NCBI RefSeq assembly: GCF_026213295.1
Contig: NC_079427.1
Span: forward strand, 31,083,184-31,147,183
DNA: 64,000 nucleotides
Source: Gadus chalcogrammus
Taxonomy: Eukaryota; Chordata; Actinopteri; Gadiformes; Gadidae
Direction: 5' to 3'
Below, piece after piece: positions 55,845 through 64,000 of the stretch (positions are counted from its first letter, which is position 1; every line of letters begins with the position of its first letter). The notes below the pieces were generated by a model, which was given only the letters and a program-made list of their open reading frames with translations, made no database searches and was not told where the DNA came from. The translations under genes and the position numbers were made by a program.

Positions 55845-57189
55845 GTGAGCCATGGTTGATGTTTAAAGGAGACATATTATGGAGTTTTCCAAACAAGTAA
55901 ACATAGTATTTTAACCTTATTTTTTACATTGTTTTTGTATTATGAATAGTTTAATATTTTCTCGTATACCTGAACCATACTTACAAATTGGTGGAAGTGG
56001 ATTTCCAATGGTCAATTAGGCTACAGATCTTGTTATAACGATAATTGAATAAAAGCTACATGTTAAATAATTGTATATTTATATATATATATATATAAAT
56101 ATACTTTAATATTAAATTAATTCAATATTAAACCAATGCATTTCAATCGGGAGATTTCTTTCGACTTCAGAAGGGGGGGAGGGCTGCGCAGTGCACGCTC
56201 TAGCATCATCTTGTAATAACGATAATTGAATGAAAGCTAGGCCTACATGTCTAATATTATAACAATCATTTTATATTAAAAAAAATACACCGGCCTATAT
56301 AATCTATATTTTAATATTAAATTAATTCAATATTAAACCAATGCATTTCGATCGGGGGATTGTTTTAGACTTCAGAAGGGCTGCGCAGTGCACACTCTCG
56401 CCCCCATATCGTTCTATTTCCCACAGTTTAGACTTGTAATTAATACGTTTCTTTTGTATTCAACGTGACTCCTTTCATTCTTTTTATCATTGTCTGGTGG
56501 CTAGTAGGCCCTAGGCTATAACGTCACTCTGAGAGATGTGCACGGACACAATTAACGAGGCAGGGTTATTTGAAATAATTCATTAAGTTATCATGTGTGA
56601 GAGGTCATTCTTCCTCCTGAGTGTGTAGGGTGTGTTTTGACAACACAGTCTCACTCCGAGAACGTATACGACTGTTGGCAAGGGCACTTTAGCGTCGCTA
56701 GCTGACGGGAAAAGTACCCTTCGGCGTCGTCTGCAGACGGAGATATGGCATACAATGTTATTCCATACCCGGCGATGTTTGACGTTCAGAGCGGGTGCCC
56801 CAGCAGCCACACCTGTAGGCCTACTAACCCGACTACGGCTCTACGACGCTGTGAGCATCTTTCCTATTGGATCGTTTTAAGGATATTTATTTATTTATTT
56901 GTTATCTAAGCTACGGAGACCACCAGACTTCCTCGAAGCAACGAGAATGGTCTATTAAATTCAAGATGGGTGTGCGTGAATAGGGATATAGTTCCATACC
57001 GTCAATATGAATTTCATTCAGGCTGTTCAATGGTCATGATACAGATCTTGTTATAACGATAATTGAATAAAAGCTATGGTCTACTTATAATATTATAACT
57101 AAATAATTGTATATTTCTCTCTCTATATCTATATATATATATATATATATATATATTTGGAGAATGCCCCACATATTCTTATTTTACAG
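55845..57189. other. Intron with TAGCTTTTATTCAATTATCG-family repeats
   Basis: Three inverted copies of that repeat lie at about 56020, 56210 and 57045, with (TA)n at about 57131-57156. A possible regulatory or coding element was not seen. Confidence 0.5.
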
Positions 57190-57263
57190 GACAACTAAAA
57201 CAATGGCTCAAATCCAATCAGAAGTGTGACCACGAGCTGGACTGGACACTAATAGAACATTAA
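57190..57263 (+). CDS. Possible non-CARD terminal exon
   Basis: It follows CTTATTTTACAG in phase 1 and reads QLKQWLKSNQKCDHELDWTL, IEH, then TAA. The 74 bases fit any of the phase-1 exons upstream. An AATAAA lies at about 57720. If used, it would end unit 3 without a CARD, only 101 bases before the next linker exon. It could also be chance. Confidence 0.4.
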
Positions 57264-57364
57264 AGCATTTTTATATCCTGTCTGCATCTGGTATCTTTAT
57301 GATTGTGTAATGTATTGTGTACGTTTACATATATGTTTACCACTTCTCTTGATGTGTCTTTCAG

Positions 57365-57478
57365 GACTTCGACCTAAACCTGTTAAGAAGCCGTCACACA
57401 GTAGTGGACCGGGGAGCCGTCCTGGTGAGCTGTCCTCGTCTCTGCCCCTCAAAAAGCCGGCTAGTGACGGGATTCAGG
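57365..57478 (+). CDS. Basic/Ser linker exon opening unit 4
   Basis: It follows CTTGATGTGTCTTTCAG and reads LRPKPVKKPSHSSGPGSRPG, ELSSSLPLKKPASDGIQ, phase 1 at both ends (donor GTGAGT at 57479). A second donor at 57425 (GTGAGC), also phase 1, would give the shorter form seen at 29766. The two donors would allow a 54-base in-frame alternative. Confidence 0.62.
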
Positions 57479-57534
57479 GTGAGTTGAAGGCTCTTAGTTT
57501 TAGGAGTAATAAGTCTACCTCCATAACCCTCAAG

Positions 57535-57895
57535 ATCAGGGATGGACAACTGGCGGCTTTAAAAAAAGTTTTTATTTTTTAAACGCAACTTACTTAATTT
57601 AGCGAGTCATTGTAATTATGCTGTTCCCCGATAGAGGATGATTCCTAAGCAAACAATCTTGGGGCCCATGTTAAAAATGCATTTGAGCATGGAAAATAGG
57701 TACTTAATGTATGTTGGTTCAATAAACATGCAGACATATATACATACATACAAATATTTTGTTCTTATTTAGAATTATTTTGTAGCTTCTCTCATATCCG
57801 ACTAGTTGAAGTACGCGTTCATGTGGCCCTCTGATGGTGATGCTGAAAATTGTTGGCCCTCTTTATCTTGAAAGTTGCACATCCCTGCTCTATAT
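57535..57895. mobile_element. hAT-like MITE
   Basis: The ends ATCAGGGATGGACAACTGGCGG and AAAGTTGCACATCCCTGCTCT are imperfectly inverted. The right end also occurs at about 52830-52860 in the duplicated intron. Confidence 0.5.
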
Positions 57896-58133
57896 CATCA
57901 CAATCTTACCCCCAAAAATGCATACAAACCTAACACTTAATATAGCACAATAACGAGAAACCATCTATTTTTATGGAAAGTTGACCTAAAATAGCATATT
58001 TTGAGATACTAAGTCTATCAAACAAACATCTTATTGATGATACATCCTATGGTTAAGAAGAGTTTAATCAATGTCTCCTACATTTTGTGCATGATTTTCA
58101 TCTAAGGAATGACAATCCTTTTTCATATCCTAG

Positions 58134-58181
58134 CACTTGGGGACGACAAGACGCTAGTAAAGCCAAAGAAACAAACGAGAG
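58134..58181 (+). CDS. Basic linker exon before Death domain 3
   Basis: It follows TTCATATCCTAG and ends at GTAAGT, 48 bases, phase 1 at both ends, reading LGDDKTLVKPKKQTR. It differs from 53674-53721 by one residue. Confidence 0.65.
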
Positions 58182-58394
58182 GTAAGTGCTTTACTGAGTG
58201 CTGCTGTGTTCCTTGGCTCATTGAGGTTGATGCTAGTGACAGGTTACCTTTAAGAATTTGGTAACCCTCACCTTAACCCCTCACACCCATTTCTAAAGTG
58301 GTCAATCTAAATCTATATTTTTGTTCAGTGGTACATCGTCAGAAGGTGGAACTTGACCTACCTGTGTGTGGATTGTCTTTTTTTTTTTTTTCAG

Positions 58395-58679
58395 CCAGAA
58401 ATAATGAAACCTGCTCTGCAGGGCAGGATCTGTCTGATGAGCAGCTCCGGGATGTTGCACAAACGCTGGGACAGGAGTGGGAGCAGGCGGCCCTCCACCT
58501 GGGGCTGAAGAAGGAAGATCTGGACGTGATCAAGAAAGAAAAGAAAGTATTCATGCAGAGACGGAAGATGTTGCGGCTGTGGAAGGACCGAAGCCCAGGA
58601 AAGGCCACAGCACAGGACCTGCTGAGAGGTCTGGAAGACATGAAGGACCTACCTGTCGAGACTCGTCTGTTATTGAAAG
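58395..58679 (+). CDS. Death-domain exon 3
   Basis: It follows a T-rich tract and TTCAG and ends at GTAACG, 285 bases, phase 1 at both ends. It reads RNNETCSAGQDLSDEQLRDV, AQTLGQEWEQAALHLGLKKE, DLDVIKKEKK, MLRLWKDRSPGKATAQDLLR, MKDLPVETRLLLKG. Core anchors are intact. Most differences from the 53917 copy are in helices 2-3, whose surface normally sets partner choice in Death domains. This is the Death domain nearest to the last CARD. Confidence 0.9.
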
Positions 58680-58699
58680 GTAACGTACTTCACCCACAC

Positions 58700-59844
<1,145 letters not shown>

Positions 59845-59877
59845 ATTTACTACCAAAAATGGAAAGCAGTAGCTCAG
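59845..59877 (+). CDS. Micro-exon DLLPKMESSSS, second copy
   Basis: It follows GCTGTTGCAG and ends at GTATGT, 33 bases, phase 1 at both ends. The translation equals that of 55263-55295. Confidence 0.55.
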
Positions 59878-59990
59878 GTATGTTTGTTTTTTTAAATAAG
59901 CCACAATTTGAGCTTTCAACTAAACTCCCCATGATTGGTTGAGGAGGTGCTTTCACACATTTCAGAGTTTGATTGATCACCCTTTCACAG

Positions 59991-60032
59991 GGACGAGTCC
60001 CGCCGAAGACACAGCAAGCATGCTGTTTAAAT
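59991..60032 (+). pseudogene. Broken copy of the TED acidic exon
   Basis: After CCTTTCACAG it reads TSPAEDTASMLFK and stops (TGA at 60030). From there it runs into sequence matching intron at about 54955 (TTTAAACGTTGTGTTGAATCGAGC), so a deletion removed the exon end and its donor. Confidence 0.6.
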
Positions 60033-60313
60033 GATTTAAACGTTGTGTTGAATCGAGCGAAAACATTCATATGAATAAAAGCTAATGTTGTTGACCAGTA
60101 ATCAATGTATTGTTAAGTTGAAACAAGGATTATAATTTTCCGAAGGAGTCGTGATTGAGCTAGTGCTAAATGCTAATACGTGTATGGTAGTTGCTTAGTT
60201 CGTAGTAACAGGCTAGTTACAGAATTTTGAATGCAATGGCAGAACGACATCGAAGTACATGAACTGCGACATGCTGCCTGCCGCCGGTTGCCGCGAGGGA
60301 CCACCGCCGCGAA

Positions 60314-60351
60314 GCACCACCGCCCGGCAGCGGGCAGCCGGGCGGTGGTGC
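60314..60351. repeat. GC-rich perfect hairpin
   Basis: GCACCACCGCCCGGC pairs with GCCGGGCGGTGGTGC over 15 bases, with an 8-base loop. Outer bases (CCGCGA / CTCGCG) extend it imperfectly. It stands in a GC-rich island (60270-60375) in AT-rich surroundings. Confidence 0.9.
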
Positions 60352-60559
60352 CTCGCGCCGGCAGCAGGCAGCGCGCGGTTCTGTCTACTACAGATTGATG
60401 TGGAAGTGGAAGAACCAGAGACGTCGGAGAACCCGACGAAGTCCTTTGTGATTCATTATATCGTCTGGACGTGCACACAGCTTTTGGCCATGATAATATG
60501 TATTATTTGATATAGATATCTATGTATTATATGATATTATTTAGATGTAGAGCTCCAAG

Positions 60560-61310
60560 TCGTTGACGTCGCTTTGCAACCGAATACGCTGGGGTTGATA
60601 AGTTACCGGACTGCAGAGTGATACAGATGACGTGAATCAGAGGCAAAAAAAAAACACTTTCCATGACAGCGGTCAATATGGTGGACGTGAGCATTCTGCT
60701 GCATTGAGAAGAGCCGTGTAATAAACAAAAATAATTGACAGCTGAACGTTAGGAAGGCCCATGCAAGTGAATGGAGCAGTCGACAGCATTAAGAAGAGCC
60801 GTGTAATAAGTAAGGGATAATGTATAGAATGCCGGTCATTATCGAGAAAACAATCCCCGACAGGGCGAACAGGACACCGACTCACAGCGAAGGTGTCTTG
60901 CTTCCCATTGAAGGGGCTTAATTTCGATAATGACCGGCGACGTTCTATACATTATCCCGCTTATCACACGGCTAAGTGGCAAAACGAAAAAATTACTTCA
61001 CATGGTGTCTTTTTACCATTTATTTGTTGCCAGCATTCGTAGTGTTGATCAGCAGAGAAATAGTCCGCCAAAGACGTCTACGTCGCTTAGCAACCGAAGA
61101 CGCTGGGGTTGAAAAGTTACCGGACTACTTGAGGAGTGATACCAAAGATGTCATTAGAGGCAAAAAGTCCTTTTTTTTTTCCCATGACAGCGGTCAATTA
61201 TACTTAGCAACGGTGAATTATCAAATATAATTCACCGCCGAAAGTTGAGAAGAGCACATGCAATGGAACGGAGCGTTCCACGGCATTGGGAAGACCCGTG
61301 TAATAATCCA
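60560..61310. repeat. Interspersed repeat family copies (GACGCTGGGGTTGA type)
   Basis: GGGATAATGTATAGAATGCC...GACGTTCTATACATTATCCC forms an inverted pair at about 60818-60957. CGCTGGGGTTGA tails occur at about 60588 and 61100. The copies are fuller than that at 7014. Confidence 0.65.
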
Positions 61311-61523
61311 TAATAATTTAACTCGATTTTATTTATTGTTTTACAAGTGGTGGGTACAAAATTAATCTTGACGAAATCTGGTGGGGACGCGTCCCCAGCG
61401 TAATCTACGCCAATGACTTTGACAATACACCGGATAATTAACTCTACAATTTTTGCTGTGTATGAGTTCCTTTGGATAGATTTACAACTTATTTTACTTT
61501 ATTTTTACTATTTATTTTATAGG

Positions 61524-61525
<2 letters not shown>

Positions 61526-61575
<50 letters not shown>
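61526..61575. repeat. (TG)n microsatellite
   Basis: A pure TG run of about 50 bases, upstream of T- and G-homopolymer runs (61650-61690). Confidence 0.95.
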
Positions 61576-61577
<2 letters not shown>

Positions 61578-62219
61578 ATGTGAAAGAAATGCAGTTACAG
61601 GGCAAAACAGTTTTTCAAGGTTGCAATTCAGTTTTCGTGGGGAATTAACGAACTATATTTTTTTTTTTTTTTTGCGGAGGGGGGGGGGAGCGCCAGGAGT
61701 GAAGCTCGCCTAGAGCGCCAAATGTGCTGGGGCCGCCCCTGTGCACAAGCAACATTATGCATGCGCCCTTAAAATAGCATCTGAACAACGCGCCAATGAC
61801 TTTAAACCAGGTTTTTCCTGGTTTGTGGGGGAATTGTTTTCTGAAACTGCAAAATAGCACCAGGGAACGTTTGCACCAGAACAGGCCTCCTCCTTTCGCC
61901 GAACCACCCCTTGGGGCGCAAGATAATTCCCTCATTTACTGACGCATGGCGGAGGAGGGAAAAGAACAGTCTGCGCCAGTTGCAAGCTAGCAACGACACA
62001 TGCATCAAGGTAGAAAGTAAATTACGCTGGATGCAAGATATGGCCCAGAACGCTTTAGAAACATGGTTGGTGATTGTTTTGATGTGCTTACTTCAGGTTA
62101 ACCATTTTTTCAAGCCTACCAACACAATTTTACCATGCCTACGAAGCCCAGAATACCTCCATGTACGAAAGACTTCCATTTCTCAAAGTATAGTCTAATC
62201 CGCCCTTGGTGGTTCACAT

Positions 62220-62295
62220 GTCCATGTAGTGTAGTGGTATTGCGTCGGCCTCATGACCATGGGGTCCAAGTCTTGCTGGTTCAAGCCACTGGCTC
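62220..62295 (+). repeat. tRNA-like sequence (SINE head or tRNA pseudogene)
   Basis: It has an A-box-like TAGTGTAGTGGTAT and a B-box GGTTCAAGCC about 40 bases on, the spacing of an internal Pol III promoter. The region between can fold an arm with a CAT anticodon-like loop. The acceptor stem does not pair well, so it is not a working tRNA gene. Confidence 0.4.
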
Positions 62296-62492
62296 CACGT
62301 CATGGTTGAATGCAATTATATTTATTATTATTGTTGAACATCAGTTACACCTTCATACTGATTAAATGTAGGTCTTAGTCAAATGATTCGAATGAACGAT
62401 TTGTACAGTGTTAACTTATATGCAGTAAAATGACAAAGGACTTCATACAGTGGTGTAACAGTTTGGAGGAACTGTATGTTTAAAAACAACAG

Positions 62493-62585
62493 GTAAAGCA
62501 ACATCCAGCACCACCACATCCAGCACTAAATCTACCACTAGTGCAACACAGCCTGAAGGACAAGCAACAACCAGCCCTGCAGTAG
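62493..62585 (+). CDS. Ser/Thr-rich linker exon before the last CARD
   Basis: It follows TTTAAAAACAACAG and ends at GTGAGT, 93 bases, phase 1 at both ends. It reads KATSSTTTSSTKSTTSATQP, EGQATTSPAV, 18 of 30 residues Ser or Thr. It is homologous to 19508-19580, which also precedes a CARD. The entry phase differs (1 here, 0 there). Confidence 0.65.
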   Translation, partial: VKQHPAPPHPALNLPLVQHSLKDKQQPALQ

Positions 62586-62892
62586 GTGAGTTGTGTCAAT
62601 TGTATGTTACATCTCTAGTTATGTAACTAATGTCAAAATGACCTTATCCAGACACATTTTTGCTATAATTCGAACAAATATTCAGAATCAGTTATGGACA
62701 TTTGTAACTCACCCTCTACATCTGGAATGTCTTCTCCATTTGTCTTGAAATCTAAATGCCATTCAGACAGAGTAATTCACAAAAAGTTGTTGCGACATAA
62801 GGTTTTATCTTTACCCCAATAAAGAAGAGTTTGATTAGTCAAGTCATGTTTGCACGTCGTCATTTTATATTGCCTTTTGATTTCTCTTCCAG

Positions 62893-63200
62893 ACAAGCTC
62901 AAAAATATCCGTTTAGGATTTGTGGAGAGAGTTTCAATCTCACTTATCAAAAGTCTCCTGGATGAACTTTTGCAGAAGAAAATGTTCACTACCGGCGAGA
63001 AGGACTCTGTGATTCAGGATCAGACAAACAAACAAGACCAGGCACGTTGTCTGATCGACATGGTGATGGCGAAAGGAGAGAGACCAAGTCAGATGATGAT
63101 CGATTGTATGAAGGAGAGGGACCCTGAATTATCTATCACCCTAGGTCTGATCTCTACTCCTGCTGCTGGTGTAGCTGAGATACTGCAGACGCAGTTTTGA
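62893..63200 (+). CDS. Terminal CARD exon (unit 4)
   Basis: It follows TTTCTCTTCCAG in phase 1. It reads KLKNIRLGFVERVSISLIKS, LLDELLQKKMFTTGEKDSVI, then DQARCLIDMVMAKGERPSQM, ERDPELSITLGL and a 16-residue tail ISTPAAGVAEILQTQF before TGA. All CARD core positions are kept. The tail is open where the 25468 copy has a stop after ITLGL. CTAG|GTCTGA within the tail could act as a donor, though nothing supports it. AATAAA lies at about 63836. As C-terminal CARD of the cluster it should recruit caspase-1 or ASC-like partners. Confidence 0.85.
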
Positions 63201-63216
63201 GAAGAAGTACTTGTTG

Positions 63217-63220
<4 letters not shown>

Positions 63221-63308
<88 letters not shown>
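63221..63308. repeat. (CA)n microsatellite
   Basis: A pure CA run of about 88 bases, 20 bases after the CARD stop. The CARD exon at 25468 is also followed by a microsatellite within 170 bases. Confidence 0.95.
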
Positions 63309-63310
<2 letters not shown>

Positions 63311-63869
63311 GCCAAAATGATCAAAAAAATGAGGCACATTTCTGGAAAAGGCTGCTTTCTTGTTTTGTTTCTTCATTTGTTTGACATATTTCTATACCCG
63401 TCACGCCAACATTCAATTTCAATCAATACTTTTAATATAATAAATATTATCGCATTAATAGAATTCAGCACCATTCTATAACAATTGAATAAGTTAACGT
63501 AGAGCTTTTGCGTCAACATTGACATTTGATTTCAGTGGATTCATGTGCAACATAATTTATGGTTTCACTCATGGCTCTAAAGATCTGAGTAGAAATGTGA
63601 GCTCAGGTGCTTTTAGAGTGAGTGGAGCAGGCACGTGCAGAGGGGGGGGGGGGGGGGGGGGCTATGGCTGCCTGAGCACCCAATATCATCCCACTGCAGA
63701 CACAAGTGGGCGTTCTCGTGTGGTGGGGGTTCCCGTTTACGATGACTGGAACGCCCCCTTCTTATTCTTCGTCGCCTTTCGCGCTGAACTGTATGCCAAA
63801 GTGTACTACTCCGAAACCACGTAAATAGTGTTGTAAATAAACTTCCAAAGCTTTTCAAATCTTATTTGG

Positions 63870-64000
63870 AAAATAACTTCAAATGGTGTGTCTTTTTACA
63901 ATTTATTCGTAACCAGCATTCGTAGTGTTGATCAGCAGTGAAATAGTCTGCCAAAGACGTTGACATCGCTTAGCAACCGAAGACGCTGGGGTTGACAACG
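63870..64000. repeat. Interspersed repeat family copy, cut by the window end
   Basis: It contains GTGTGTCTTTTTACAATTTAT, CAGCATTCGTAGTGTTGATC and GAAGACGCTGGGGTTGACA, as at 7150-7245 and 61005-61110. Confidence 0.75.

Overview
The window looks like teleost fish nuclear DNA. It is dense in dinucleotide microsatellites, hAT-type transposons with 8-bp target-site duplications, long-TIR MITEs and a common fish interspersed-repeat tail, and its genes are split into small exons by repeat-filled introns. I could not fix the species. No bacterial-type gene, rRNA or CRISPR is present.

The host genes are all on the + strand. They form an expanded cluster of inflammasome-type exons related to NLRP1/CARD8. 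Three CARD exons end in stop codons (598-899, 25468-25727, 62893-63200). Two FIIND (ZU5-UPA) modules lie at 13293-15563 and 29960-32164. Three Death-domain exons lie at 33066-33338, 53917-54201 and 58395-58679. Short Ser-rich, acidic or basic linker exons sit between them. No NACHT or LRR sequence was seen. Apart from the exons inside each FIIND module, almost every exon starts and ends in phase 1, so most of the exons could be joined in many combinations without breaking frame.

My preferred reading is a set of tandem units. Unit 1 is only its last CARD exon (ends 899). Unit 2 (about 1.1-25.7 kb) is linkers, FIIND, linkers and CARD. Unit 3 (about 29.8-57.3 kb) is linker, FIIND and two Death domains, perhaps ending at a small non-CARD exon at 57190. 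Unit 4 (about 57.4-63.2 kb) is linker, Death domain, Ser/Thr linker and CARD. Units 3 and 4 could instead be one gene, FIIND-DD-DD-DD-CARD. The FIIND His, Glu and Ser needed for self-cleavage are present in both copies. Copy 2 has a 1-base deletion at the end of its ZU5 exon that an upstream alternative acceptor would repair.

The rest is mobile DNA. From 2.0 to 7.2 kb there is a long inverted-repeat element with a roughly 1-kb palindrome and an hAT insertion, followed by a second hAT carrying a TTAA MITE. From 9.7 to 12.4 kb a linker exon is tandemly duplicated, with a 419-bp copy of the upstream hAT region at the junction. Further hAT-like elements lie at 17.2-18.2, 20.5-22.3, 23.8-25.3 (with a solo LTR inside) and 46.6-47.0 kb. 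A roughly 14-kb element (37001-51069) carries a frameshifted tnp2/EnSpm-like transposase and a spliced accessory gene, and has GTTGCC-rich subterminal repeats at both ends. It sits in the intron between the first and second Death-domain exons.
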